Origin: Apium graveolens
Lineage: Eukaryota; Streptophyta; Magnoliopsida; Apiales; Apiaceae
Direction of reading: 5' to 3'
Length of the DNA stretch: 64,000 bases
NCBI RefSeq assembly: GCF_009905375.1
Contig: NC_133653.1
Location: 83,881,092-83,945,091 of the forward strand
Below are positions 46,075-58,254 of this stretch, piece by piece (the first letter of the stretch is position 1; the number at the start of each line of letters is the position of its first letter). Made by a program: the position numbers and the translations under genes. The notes below the pieces were generated by a model. The model had not been told where the DNA came from. It ran no database searches and was given only the letters and a program-made list of their open reading frames with translations.

Positions 46075-48132
46075 ATGCCTCCCAGAATAAAATACCCGCA
46101 CCAACACCCAGAATGAAGAAACCAACAACAACAATAACAACCAATGATATAAACCAGAATGTGAACCCAGGACCCATAGACCCAGCAATAGCCCAGATTC
46201 TCCAAATCTTGGCCCAACAAATAGTTCACCTGGCACAACAACAGCAAAGACAAACCAATCCCCAGGTAACTTTCAAAATTTTTCAGGCAGTAAACCCACC
46301 AGAATTCAAGGGTTCCTTAGAACCGATTGAATTAAATGTTTGGTTCAAGGAAATAGAGAAGTCATTTGCCTTAGTGAAAGTGAAGGAAGAACATAAGGTA
46401 GAGTTTGCGAGTTATTACTTGAAGAATGAGGCCACCTATTGGTGGGAGATGGTGAAGACATTGGAAGGTACAGATGTTATTACTTGGGAGAGGTTTAAGG
46501 AATTGTTTTTAGAAAAGTATTTTCCCCAGTTTATCCAGGATCAGATGGAGCTGAAGTTTTTAGAATTAAAGTAAGGAAATATGTCGGTGGCGGATTACGA
46601 AAGCAAGTTTGAAGAGTTGTCAAGGTATGTACCGTCATATGTGGATACTGACAGGAAGAAGGCTAAAAGATTCCATTAAGGTCTGAAGCCATGGATCAGA
46701 GGGAAGGTAGCCATTTTTGAATTGGATACCTATGCAGGAGTAGTATAGAAAGCTGTGATTGTAGAGACAGAGAGTGAGATGTCATAGAAGGAGAAGGAAA
46801 GTTAGAAAAGGAAATTTGAAGGAAATGAAGGTCAGTCACAACCAGGGAAGTTTCCAAATTTTAAGAAGGGCAAGTTTCAGCCAGGGAGAAATTTTAATTT
46901 CAAGAGACAAAATACAGGCGACGGAGGCCAGGGCAACCGTCTAGTTAATGTGAATCAGCCGAATCAGTTGAGATTAATTTTTCCAGATTGTCAAGTATGT
47001 GAGAAGAAGCATGAAGGAGTTTGTAATAAGTTGAATGTAGTTTGTTTCAAGTGCAATCAGAAAGGGCACTATTCAAGGGAGTGCCGAAATCAGCCAGCAA
47101 GAGAGCCAACAAACAAAGATCAGCCTATCCGGAATCCAGCAGTTAAGGTTCCAGCTATTGAATTTACGTGCTTCAAATATGGAAAGCCAGGACATATAGC
47201 CAGGGATTGCAACATACCAGCCCCAGTCAGTAATGCATTGAGGATTATGGGATCTACCCCATCAGTGAATGAGACTCCAAGGGCTAGAGTTTTTGATATG
47301 CCTATGAAGGATGCTATCCAGGATACTGATGTTATGGCAAGTACGCTTAATGTGAATTCTTTATGTGCCAAAGTGTTAATAGATTAGGGAGCAACTCGAC
47401 CGTTTGTTTCACAAGATTTTGTTAATAAGTTAAATTGTCCAGTTGAGTATTTAAATGAAATAATGACTGTGGAATTAGTAAATCAAGAGTGTGTATCTGT
47501 TAATCAAGTTTGTGGGAATTGTGAGATTGAGATTTCTGGTAGTAAGTTTTGTGTAGATTTGATACCATTTAAGTTAGGAGAATTTGACGTTATCTTAGGA
47601 ATGGATTGGTTATCTAAGCAGGATGCCCAGATAGATTGTCGAAATAAGAAGGTAATGGTGAAGATGCCAGATGAGAGGGTAGTAACATTTAAAGGCCAGA
47701 AGCAGGTAAAGAAATTCTAAATGATGATTCAAGCCAAGAAGTTACTACGGAAAGGATGCGAGCATTTCGTTGCATATGTGATTGATAGAAGTCAGGAGCC
47801 AGCAAAACTTGAAGATATTCCAGTCATCAATGAATTTCTAGACATGTTTCCCGATGAGTTACCAGGACTTCCTCCAGACAGAGAAATTGAGTTTGCAATT
47901 GACTTAGCACCTGGAACAGAACCAGTATCCAAGGCCCCGTACAGAATGACGCCCGTTGAGATGAAGGAGCTAACAAAGCAATTGCAAGAGTTGTTAGAGA
48001 AAGGAGTAATCAGACCCAGTATATCCCCGTGGGGTGCACCGGTACTATTTGTCAAGAAGAAGGATGGAAGCATGAGACTGTGCATCGATTACAGGGAGCT
48101 CAACAAGCTTACAATTAAGAACAAGTATATGT
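46075..48132 (+). pseudogene. gag: gypsy C gag, protease and N-terminal RT (stops; cut by copia D)
   Basis: From 46113 to 48132 everything lies in one frame with seven stops (46572, 46677, 46746, 46785, 46803, 47385, 47718). Five of these fit CAA or CAG codons. Gag: NPPEFKGSLEPIELNVWF, YWWEMVKTLEG, FKELFLEKYFP. Two zinc knuckles: CFKCNQKGHYSREC intact, and CFKYGKPGHIARDC with the second Cys changed to Tyr. Protease: VLID-stop-GATRPFVSQDF, where the stop replaces the residue after the catalytic Asp, then DVILGMDWLSKQ. RT begins [16 protein letters not shown] and [20 protein letters not shown], and stops at IKNKYM where the copia begins. The upstream ATG at 46075 is in another frame. Confidence 0.86.
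48128..48132 (+). repeat. 5' target-site duplication of copia D
   Basis: TATGT directly before the LTR start; the same five bases follow the 3' LTR at 58255-58259. Confidence 0.93.
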
Positions 48133-49784
48133 TGAAAGGAATATGTCCTAAGTCCAATCATGTATTAGAATTTAGGAATAACTTTTTATGTAATCTGTTT
48201 TGATTTCATTGATATTAATAAAAGACTTGTTTTGTTTTTATTACGGGCTCTATCTATTTAAGTGTTTAAATAAGATATACCATAGTTTAGAGTAAAGCTT
48301 TTTATGGATTATGATGAGATCATAATAGTGAGACCTAAAAGATGATAACTCTAAACTTAAATAGTTCCTGATCATAGGATTACTAACTGGTAATTAATAA
48401 TCCGCAAAGATCGGTACATATTATGCTTGCTTCATTATGAAGGATGTCTGTTCTCATAGACATTTGTGTGGTGACACTATAGCTAGTATGTAGGTGCTTA
48501 TTATAGAATAAGTTCACTGAACATGACTCACACAGCTGAACAACTGATGGAGTTCACTCACGTGTCAGCAGTTGTTCACATAGTGATAGTTGTACAAGTA
48601 TCCTTAGATTTGAGGTCATCATAGTCATCTTGTGAACACTGAACTATGCTTTGGTTTAGTTCTTAGTCTCCAGGGACAATTATTAGGGCTCTTCTGGGTA
48701 TAGGAATTTGTACACGAAGATAGTGTATGATCAATAAAGGATCTACCCCTTCCAGTGAAGGAAGCGAATGTTCAAGGCTGATCCACTTATGCTAGTTCAG
48801 GAATCTCTGGCCAGAGTGAATGAAATTAGAAAGGAGTTTCTAATTTGCATAGAACTACGCATAGTAAATGGTAAGCAAGTGATTGAATTAGATAGGCTTG
48901 ACACGAGATCCATGCCTTGTATTTAATCGGGACATTGTAGGGTAGAAGGAGTTTATTGTACGGTAACTATTCACTGACAGGTTCTTGGTATTCTAAGCAG
49001 TGAATTCATATTATCCGGATAGTCGCGATATGTTGAGAAGCATCACTCACGATGTAGAATAAATGTGATTAATTAATTAATCATATTTAATAAATTAGAG
49101 AATTTATATAAATAATGATAAAATAGTTTTATTATTATTTATTTCTACTACCGGCTTAATATTGAACCTACAGGGTCACACCATAAAAAGAGAATGATTT
49201 TATGGTGGAGAAATTAATTAATAATGGTTGATAATTATTTATTTATGAAATAAATAATTAATTGGCAAATTTAATAATTGATTAAATGAGATTTAATTGA
49301 TTATAAATTAATTAAGAAAAGTTCTTAATATTATTAATTAAGAATTTAATTTTGGAAATTAAATCAAGAGAGAGAATTATTTCTAAAGTGTTTACAAAAA
49401 GGATTAATAATTAAAAGGTGTTTTAATTATTAATTAGAATAATAAATGGGTTAATAATAATAATATTTTATGGGAAAATTTCAGCTGAAAATTTTGCCTA
49501 TAAATATACTATTATAAACCCTATTTTTATTCCAACCCAAATTTTTCAGAAAACCTAATTCTCTCCACCTCCTCCTCCTCCTTAGCATCGTTTTCTTGGT
49601 GGATACCGGTGGAGTGCTTCACGTTTGAGGAGCAGCTGCTAAGGATCTCCGATCGTTGCTTTTGGATCGCTATTAAAGGTTAGTAATCGATTCATATGTT
49701 TTAATCACGATTTATATGCTTTTATTTGGATTTTATATGTGTAAAAGTGTTTTACCATGCCTCCGCTGTGATTAAAATCCAACA
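48133..49784 (+). mobile_element. 5' LTR of copia D
   Basis: 1652 bp, TGAAAGGAATATG...AAATCCAACA. TATA box TATAAATA at 49499-49506, followed by a CT-rich likely transcript start region (CTCTCCACCTCCTCC). Confidence 0.93.
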
Positions 49785-49785
49785 T

Positions 49786-49797
49786 TGGTATCAGAGC
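49786..49797 (+). other. primer-binding site, initiator-Met tRNA type
   Basis: TGGTATCAGAGC, one base after the LTR. Confidence 0.92.
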
Positions 49798-50197
49798 ATA
49801 GGTTGTATGCATATAGATCTGTGGTAAAAATTTCAGAATTTTATGTGCTTGTATGAATTAATTATGATTTTTACAAGTTATATTATGGATTAATTATGTC
49901 TGATGAGAAATCGTTTCTCAGAATAATTTTGAATGTTGATCTGGGTTCTACAAGTGTTGTAGATCGTCTGGGTATTTTTTTCAGAATTTTATGATGTATA
50001 GATTTTTTATTATGAATTTTTGAAGATCTTGCAATTAAATTCGTAATTAAATAATCATGTATATATATATATAAATTGTAAGTATGTATATATATATCTG
50101 CTGTGGTTGCTGTACTGATGGCACGGAAGCAAAGAGAAGACAGAGAAGTCAGGTACGGCTGCACGGAGTTCGAGAAGCTGTCAGGCGGCAGCTACAG

Positions 50198-50366
50198 GCG
50201 CGTGTAGCGCACGCGCGCGCGGGAGGGTGTGGCGCATTCCGGGAATGCGTTACACACTATGGCGCATTCACGGAATGCGTTACACCTTTTAATGGCTTAA
50301 AACAGTTGTAACGCATTACCAGAATGCATTACAGGGCTTGTAACGCGTTCCTGTAATGCGTTACAG
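50198..50366 (+). repeat. array of five short palindromes in the copia D leader
   Basis: GCGCGTG/CACGCGC (50198-50216), then four related imperfect palindromes at 50231-50255, 50261-50285, 50308-50334 and 50340-50366. They are built on the halves TAACGCATT and AATGCGTTA. Arms are 7-11 bp with loops of 0-5 bases; one arm change is compatible with G-U pairing. Confidence 0.85.
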
Positions 50367-50673
50367 CCCGTCTGTTATTTTTAAATTTGATTTCTGGGAG
50401 TTTCGTAACTCCGTTTTAGGCGTGCAATATATCGTTGGATTCGTTTTTCCGAGACAGATCTAATGGAGTGATAAAATTTTAGTTTATATAAAAGTTTTGA
50501 ACTGTTTATATTTCCGAAAGTGTTTTAAAGCTGTTTTTAACTGTTTTAACTGCTTTTAAATGCTTTATGTGATACATAGAGATGTATAATGCTTAGATCA
50601 ATATGCTAGATGATGTAACATGCCTACCTTGATGTTTATTCATGTTGATATATGTGATATATGCTTAGTTTAT

Positions 50674-51718
50674 TGTTAGTCCCTTAACAATATAGCAAGA
50701 ATTACAGAAGGGGGGTTGAATGGAATTCTTGAACCTTTTTCTTGAAATAAAAATGTTCAACTCGATTATTGATATATCTGTTTTGATTAGCACAATGTGG
50801 AATATAAACTTGAATGAATCAAAACATAAGTAATTAAAAATAAGAGTCTTTAAAAACTTTCTGGTGGATTTAAACAATTCCACCAGAGATATATTTAATA
50901 TATCGAGAGGACTCTATGTGCAGAAATGCTCACAGCTGCTTACAAAAATAGAACTACTAAGAACATAGGAAATGCTAAAGATAGTGCTTACAAAGATTTC
51001 TCTGTTGTTGTTTCTTAGCTATCTCAGTTATATTTCTATTTGCTACTCTCTTGGTTTATATATTACCAAGATTACAAAGTCAAAAGAACTGAACAAATAT
51101 AAAATCTAACAGTCTTGATCTTTGCTGCTTTTTGTCCTCTATTACCCAGTTAATGGGCTTCCACAGTGTACTTGTATCCAACTCAACGGCTGTGTGTCAG
51201 CTTTCACTGTTCAACTGATGTTTGAATCTTGATATGATCATCCGTCGACTTTCAGATCATCCGTCGATGACTTAATTGATTATCCGTCGATGACTTAATT
51301 GATCATCCGTCGACTGCTATGTTAAACATCCGTTGATAGTCATTTGATCATCCGTCGAAACTTTGTTAATCATCCGTTGGTAGCTATTTTGGCACTTGAC
51401 TTCATTTCACTTATACAGAATTACAAGACATTGCTTATGTACAGTTAATCAACCTATTCTATATATTTAGTTAAAGTCAACATGACTTATATGCTACTAC
51501 AGATTCTATACAAAGGTGCATACAACACTGTGCTACAAACTTATTATTACATAAGCTACTCACTCGATGGAGAATAAGTTAATCATCCGTCGAGACTATA
51601 ATGAGTTATCCGTCGGGACTAAAACTCTTATCCGTCGAGTGCTACATTATTTCACTAAGTAAAATCTACTTAGATGTTTTGTTTAGGTAATCATCAAGTA
51701 CACAACATATTCATAACA
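50674..51718 (-). mobile_element. solo LTR of a Sirevirus-like element inside the copia D leader
   Basis: Related along its length to the LTR at 7533-8559: same start GTTAG..CC..TAACAATA..., same central blocks, and a TATA box on the minus strand at 51057-51063. It has about ten ATCCGTCG motifs (51237-51645). No PBS or internal sequence follows. Flanks tttat and atcat do not match, so no target duplication is visible. Confidence 0.75.
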
Positions 51719-52103
51719 ATCATGCGATGATAGATTTAGGTGAACTTAAATGAACATAAGGCGTCTGTTAGACAATCTAGTATAGTGAAATTGTTTCATA
51801 ACCTTAATAATAATATTATGAATAAAATCATGAGATTCTTGTGTTTATGAAACACATAATTGAATATGAATTTTCAATATTGAGAGAAAGGATGATTCTG
51901 TCAACAACAGATTTCTATCTGTAAGAAAGGGTTATTAAGTGACGCCTCTTGACAATGCTCCACCCGATCTGGGAATCATCTGCTTATTGATTATTGATTT
52001 GAAATATTTAATTTAAAAGGAAGAATCTCTTTATAATATGATTATGATTGTAACGTAATATAATCCCTCTAAAATTAAATAATATCAAGTAGTAATTGGC
52101 CAA
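51719..52103 (+). other. copia D leader, unassigned part
   Basis: AT-rich, no ORF. It resumes the leader interrupted by the solo LTR. Nothing recognised apart from its position upstream of the stem-loop array. Confidence 0.4.
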
Positions 52104-52490
52104 TGACACAACGGGCTTGTGTCGGTCATAGCCTTCCAACATGATAGAAAAGTAGTTCTTATTTTTAAATCATTGTCGGTTCGTGCTACAGCCGAGGGCT
52201 TTGATTTCGAAATAAGAAATACTTGTCTATTATATAAAGATGTGTACATTGAATAAGAATCTAAAGGTCGGTACGTGCCACAGCCGTGGGCCGTTGAAGA
52301 CTGATTCAAATATACGGAATGTTGGGTTAGACTTGACTTAGAATATTGAGTTTTTTGTGCCACAGCCGTGACTCAATTATTCAAGAGGCTAAAGTTTGAT
52401 TAGGGAATAACATAAGATGTAATTGACAAGAGTTGTCTGCCTATTGAACATTACATGGCGGTTCGTGCTATAGCCGGGGTTGTGTAATGG
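52104..52490 (+). promoter_or_regulatory. array of stem-loops with conserved apex in the copia D leader
   Basis: Four copies of CGGT(T/A)CGTGC(C/T)A(C/T)AGCCG (third copy lacking the CGG) at 52178, 52269, 52356 and 52459. Each is flanked by its own inverted arms: AAATCA/TGATTT, GAATC/GATTC, ATTGAGT/ACTCAAT and CATTACA/TGTAATG. A further hairpin GACACAA/TTGTGTC lies at 52105-52123. The array sits 190 bases before the gag ATG. A structured RNA leader (packaging, dimerisation or translation control) is inferred, not shown. Confidence 0.7.
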
Positions 52491-52680
52491 AATGTAGGAT
52501 CCCTATTCCCACTAGCATTATGAATGCTTATTTTTTTCACGTAGGGGGTTGAATAAATTAGATAAACTAGTGGGAGCCACTTATGAATAAAGACCCGATT
52601 CATATAGTGTTTTGAAATGAAATTGAATATTTGCTAAGTGTTGTTATGTGTTTATCATTTACAGATTTACAATATAAATT

Positions 52681-53742
52681 ATGTCTTCTGCACTATCACT
52701 CAGGAGCATACTGGATGCTCACAAGTTGACTGGTCCTAATTATGCTGACTGGCTTCGAAACTTGAGAATTGTTCTCAGGATTGAGAAGCTGGAATACGTG
52801 ATTGACTCACCTAAGCCTACTAAACCTGCTATTGATGCACATAATGATGAACATGTTGTGTATCGTAAATGGGTAGATGATGCAAATGTTTCTCAATGCA
52901 TCATGCTAGCTTCCATGAACATTGAGCTACAGAAGCAACATGAGCATATGGATGCTCACACTATCCTCATGCATCTACAAGAGTTGTATGATGTGGCAGG
53001 GAGGACAGCTCGATATGAGATATCGAAGGAGCTGTTCGGTTGTAGGATGTCTGAGGGATCATCTGTGAATGACCATGTACTTAAGATGATCAATTTGATT
53101 GAACGTCTTGGACAACTTGGTTTTGCCATGGATGGGGAGCTGAGCCAAAACTTGGTCTTGCAATCACTTCCGAGTTCGTTCTCGCAGTTTGTTGTGAACT
53201 TTCACATGAATAAGTTGGATGTCAGCCTGCCTGAACTCCACAACATGTTGAAGACTGCGGAATCGAATTTTCCCCCTAAGAAGAGTTCTGTTCTTCTAAT
53301 TGGTGAAGGTTCCAATCCTAAGAAAAGGAAGAGGAACCCTTCCAAGAAGAAGAAAGTAGGTGAGAAAACGCCGGTTCCACCAAAAGCTGAAGACCCCAAG
53401 AGCAAAGTTGTTTGCTTTCACTGTAATAAGGTGGGGCACTGGAAGAGGAACTGCAAGGTTTACCTTGCAGAATTGAAGAAGAAGAAGGGTAGTGAGACTA
53501 TCGCTTCTGATTCAGGTATGTTCATGGTAGAAGTGAATATGTCATTAAATCAAATTTCTACTTGGGTATTAGATACCGCCTGTGGTTCTCATATCTGCAA
53601 TTTGTTGCAGGGACTAAGGAGAAGTAGGACTCTTGAGGAAGAGGAGGTGATTCTACTGATGGGAAATGGAGCAAGAGTTGCTGCTGAAGATGTAGAATCA
53701 TTTCATTTACATATGCCTACGGGCAAGACTATTGTTTTTTAA
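52681..53742 (+). pseudogene. gag: copia D gag and N-terminal protease
   Basis: Open for 353 codons from ATG (MSSALSLRSILDAHKLTGP). Gag domain residues 1-200 (PNYADWLRNLRIVL, MHLQELYDVAGRTARYEI, LQSLPSSFSQFV), a basic Lys-rich region, then zinc knuckle CFHCNKVGHWKRNC at about residue 244. Protease begins WVLDTACGSHICNLLQG (Asp-Thr-Ala for the usual Asp-Ser-Gly type). The frame is lost at FHLHMPTGKTIVF, while protein-like sequence continues in another frame (FVPSIVRNIIPMLDL). The same polyprotein carries on in the next feature. Confidence 0.87.
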
Positions 53743-56592
53743 ATAATTGTTATTTTGTTCCCTCAATTGTGAGGAATATTATTCCCATGTTAGACTTGGT
53801 TGGATTTTCATTTATTATTGAGAATAATGAATGTTCTATTCTTAGAGATAATATTCTTTATGGACGTGGTACTTTAAATAATGGTCTGTATATATGTGAC
53901 ATAATTTACTTCAGATTGAACAAACTAATAAAAGAAAATGAGATGATGAAAATCTGACCTATTTATGGCACTGTAGGCTAGGTCATATTAGTGAAAATAG
54001 ACTTCGGACATTGCATAAGGAAGGGTTACTAGACCCCTTTTATTTTGAATCATATCCTACATGCGAGTCTTGTCTATTGGGTAAAATGACCAAATCTCCA
54101 TTTAGTGGACATGGAGAGAGGGCTGCAGATTTGCTAGGATTGGTACACACAGATGTATGTGGACCAATGTCTACGCAAGCCATGGGAGGATTTTCGTACT
54201 TCATTACTTTCACAGATGATATATCTAGATTCGGATATGTGTATTTGATGAAACACAAGTCTGAAGCCTTTGAAAAGTTCAAGGAATATAAATATGAAGT
54301 GGAGAAACAAACCAAACATAGTATTATAATTCTTCGATTAGATCGAGGTGGTGAATACTTGAATGGAGAGTTTCTAGATTATCTCAAAGAAAATGGTATA
54401 GTCTCCCAGTGGACTCCTCCATATACTCCACAGTTGAATGGGGTATCTGAAAGGAGAAATCGAACTCTGTTAGATATGGTTCGGTCCATGATGAGCTATG
54501 CGAATCTTCCAGTATTCCTATGGGGTTACGCATTGGAAACCTCAGCATATTTACTGAATAAGGTGCCTTCCAAATCTGTTCCTCAAACTCCATATGAGAT
54601 ATGGAAAGAACGGAAACCGAGTCTTAAACACGTTAAGATTTGGGGATGTCCAGCTTATGTCAAGAAAGTTGACCCAGATAAGCTGGAATCTCGATCCGTA
54701 AAATGTAGTTTTGTGGGATATCCTAAAGAGACTTTAGGGTATTACTTTTACACCGATCATCAGGTGTTTGTCTCCAGACATGCTACCTTCTTGGAAAAGG
54801 AGTTTATCCTTGAAGGAAACAGTGGGAGCAAAATTGAACTTGATGAAGTTCAAGAAGCACAAACTACTACAGTTCAAGTGGAAACACCTGTTCAGACTGA
54901 ACAACCTTCTGTGGAACAGCCCATTCGTAGGTCAGAAAGAGTGTCTCGCCAACCTGAGAGGTATTATGGCCTTGTCATGAGAATGACAATGAGTTGTCAA
55001 TCATTGATGAAAACGACCCTAAGACCTATAATGAGGCTATGAGTAGTGTTGACTCAGAGAAATGGCATAGTGCCATGAAATCCGAAATGGAATCTATGTA
55101 TACCAACCAAGTATGGACTCTGGTTGAAGCGCCTGATGGTGTTAAGCCTATTGGGTACAAGTGGGTATATAAGAGAAAGATTGGAGCAGATGGCCAGGTG
55201 GAGACCTATAAGGCTAGGCTAGTGGCAAAAGGATTTAATCAAAGACAAGGGATTGACTTTGATGAAACCTATTCGCCTATAGCCCTGTTAAAATCAATTC
55301 GGATTTTGCTTGCGATTGCTGCTTACTACGACTATGAGATCTGGAAAATGGTCGTGAAAACGGCCTTCCTCAATGGGGAACTTGAGGAGGAAGTGTATAT
55401 GACACAGCCGGAAGGTTTTCTTTCCAAGGGAAATGAACACCTAGTGTGTAAGCTGCTGCGAACCATATATGGTTTAAGGCAAGCTTCTCGTAGATGGAAC
55501 ACCCGTTTTGATGAGACAATCAAAGAGTTTGATTTTATCAAAAACATGGATGAACCATGTGTCTACAAGAAGGTTAGTGGGAGCATGGTAACATTTCTTG
55601 TATTGTATGTGGATGACATACTTCTTATAGGAAATGATATACCGATGCTGCAATCAGTCAAAGTATGGCTATCAAAGAACTTCACCATGAAGGACTTGGG
55701 AGAAGCATCCTACATTCTCGGTATGAAGATCTATAGAGATAGATCTAGAAGAATGATAGGTCTTACCCAGGGTACATACATCCAGAAAGTGCTTAAAAGG
55801 TTTAGCATGGAAAACTCCAAAAGAGATCTCATACCGATGAGTCATGGAGTGTCCCTTTCCGAAAAAATGTCTCCTAAGACACCTGAGGAAAGAGAGCGTA
55901 TGAGTAAGATTCCTTATGCTTCAGCAATAGGATCTATCATGTACACGATATTGTGTACAAGGCCTGATGTTGCTTATTTAATTAGTGTGACGAGCATATA
56001 TCAGTCCAATCTAGGTGAAGACCACTGGAAAGCAGTGAAAAACATCCTTAAGTACTTGCGAAGGACTCAGGACATTTTTCTTGTTTTTGGCGGTGAATCT
56101 GAGTTGAAAATAGAGGGTTATACTGACTCTAGTTTTCAATCAGAGATTGATAGCAAATCCATGTCAGGGTACGTGTTTACTCTAAACGGTGGTGCGATAA
56201 GTTGGAAGAGTTCCAAACAGTCGACAACGGCTGACTCCACAGCGGAAGCAGAATATATAGCTGCAAGTGAGGCTGTAAAAGAAGTTGTTTGGATGAGGAA
56301 ATTTGTTTCTGAGTTAGGAGTTGTTCCTAGCGTCAAAGAGCCTATTGTGTTGTATTGTGATAATAACGCAGCAATAGCACAAGCCAAGGAACCTAGGTCT
56401 CATAAAAATTCCAAACATGTCCTGCGGCGCTTTCATCTGATTAGGGAGATTGTTGAAAGAGGAGATGTCAACGTCGAGAGAGTTGACACACATAATAATG
56501 TAGTAAAACCACTCACAAAGCCACTTTCTCAGAGTCACTTTGATCGTCATAAAGACAAGATGGGTATTAGATACCAGAGTGATTGGCTTTAG
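53743..56592 (+). pseudogene. pol: copia D pol: integrase, reverse transcriptase, RNase H (frameshifted)
   Basis: Three frames are used: to about 53940, about 53945-54970, and about 54975-56592. Pre-integrase [10 protein letters not shown] and [14 protein letters not shown]; integrase core [19 protein letters not shown] (Arg for the usual Asn of SDNGGEF) and [46 protein letters not shown] where the expected catalytic Asp is Val (codon 55351-55353), and YVDDILLIGN intact at about 55605. RNase H: GYTDSSFQ, ADSTAEAEY, CDNNAAIAQ. It ends IRYQSDWL, a few bases before the PPT. The lost Asp and the frameshifts make it inactive. Confidence 0.9.
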
Positions 56593-56595
56593 TAC

Positions 56596-56605
56596 AAGTG
56601 GGAGA
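56596..56605 (+). other. polypurine tract of copia D
   Basis: AAGTGGGAGA, directly before the 3' LTR; primer for plus-strand synthesis. Confidence 0.85.
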
Positions 56606-56606
56606 T

Positions 56607-58254
56607 TGAAAGGAATATGTCCTAAGTCCAATCATGTATTAGGATTTAGGAATAACTTTTTATGTAATCTGTTTTGATTTCATTGATATTAATAAAAGAT
56701 TTGTTTTGTTTTTATTACGGGCTCTATCTATTTAAGTGTTTAAATAAGATATACCATAGTTTAGAGTAAAGCTTTTTATGGATTATGATGAGATCATAAT
56801 AGTGAGACCTAAAAGATGATAACTCTAAACTTAAATAGTTCCTGATCATAGGATTACTAACTGGTAATTAATAATCCACAAAGATCGGTACATACTATGC
56901 TTGCTTCATTATGAAGGATGTCTGTTCTCATAGACATTTGTGTGGTGACACTATAGCTAGTATGTAGGTGCTTATTATAGAATAAGTTCACTGAACATGA
57001 CTCGCACAGCTGAACAACTGATGGAGTTCACTCACGTGTCAGCAGTTGTTCACATAGTGATAGTTGTACAAGTATCCTTAGACTTGAGGTCATCATAGTC
57101 ATCTTGTGTACACTGAACTATGCTTTGGTTTAGTTTTTAGTCTCGAGGGATAATTATTAGGGCTATACTGGGTATAGGAATTTGTACACGAAGATAGTGT
57201 ATGATCAATAAAGGATCTACCCCTTCCAGTGAAGGAAGCGAATGTTCAAGGCTGATCCACTTATGCTAGTTCAGGAATCTCTGGCCAGAGTGAATGAAAT
57301 TAGAAAGGAGTTTCTAATTTGCATAGAACTAAGCATAGTAAATGGTAAGCAAGTGATTAAATTAGATAGGCTTGACACAAGATCCATGCCTTGTATTTAA
57401 TCAGGACATTGTAGGGTAGAAGGAGTTTATTGAACGGTAACTATTCACTAAATAGGTTCTTGGTATTCTAAGTAGTGAATTCGTATTATCCGGATAGTCG
57501 CGATATGCTGAGAAGTATCCCTCACGATGTAGAATAAATATGATTAATTAACTAATCATATTTAATAAATTAGAGAATTTATATAAATAACAATAAAATA
57601 GTTTTATTATTATTTATTTCTACTATCGGCTTAATATTAAACCTACAGGGTCACACCATAAAAAGAGAATGATTTAATGGTGGAGAAATTAATTAATAAT
57701 GGCTGATAATTATTTATTTATGAAATAAATAATTAATTGGTAAATTTAATAATTGATTAAATGAGATTTAATTGATTATAAATTAATTAAGAAAAGTTCT
57801 TAATATTATTAATTAAGAATTTAATTTTGGAAATTAAATCAAGAGAGAGAATTATTTCTAAAGTGTTTAGAAAAAGGATTAATAATTAAAAGGTGATTAT
57901 TAATGAGAATAATAAATGGGTTAATAATAATAATATTTTATGGGAAAATTTCAGCTGAAAATTTTGCCTATAAATATACTATTATAAACCCTATTTTTAT
58001 TCCAACCCAAATTTTTCAGAAAACCTAATTCTCTCCACCTCCTCCTCCTCCTTAGCATCATTTTCTTGGTGGATACCGGTGGAGTGCTTCACGTTTGAGG
58101 AGCAGCTGCTAAAGATCTCCGATCGTTGCTTTTGGATCGCTATTAAAGGTTAGTAATCGATTCATATGTTTTAATCATGATTTATATGCTTTTATTTGGA
58201 TTTTATATGTGTAAAAGTGTTTTACCATGCCTCCGCTGCGATTAAAATCCAACA
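56607..58254 (+). mobile_element. 3' LTR of copia D
   Basis: 1648 bp, same ends as the 5' LTR, with a short deletion near 57895. TATA box at 57969-57976. Confidence 0.93.

Larger units (their letters stand above)
48133..58254 (+). mobile_element. copia D, full-length Ty1/copia retrotransposon in the RT of gypsy C
   Basis: Two LTRs (48133-49784 and 56607-58254), PBS, 2.9 kb leader, gag-protease, integrase-RT-RNase H, PPT and a 5-bp target duplication. By my eye count the LTRs differ at roughly 35-40 positions over 1.65 kb, about 2 percent, so it is a fairly recent insertion. Lineage within copia not determined. Confidence 0.93.

Noticed and set aside
46038..46253. Minus-strand Leu/Cys-rich frames over gypsy C gag
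   Set aside because: Shadow frames of the AAC/CAA-rich gag start.
50084..50311. Short plus-strand frame over the palindrome array
   Set aside because: No related protein and its repeats follow the palindromes; the non-coding explanation is better.
51230..51650. ATCCGTCG repeats as a CRISPR-like array
   Set aside because: Units are too short, unevenly spaced and within a plant LTR; no cas genes.
52175..52200. GGTTCG in the stem-loop array as a tRNA B box
   Set aside because: No A box or cloverleaf can be drawn around it, and the four copies lack tRNA spacing.
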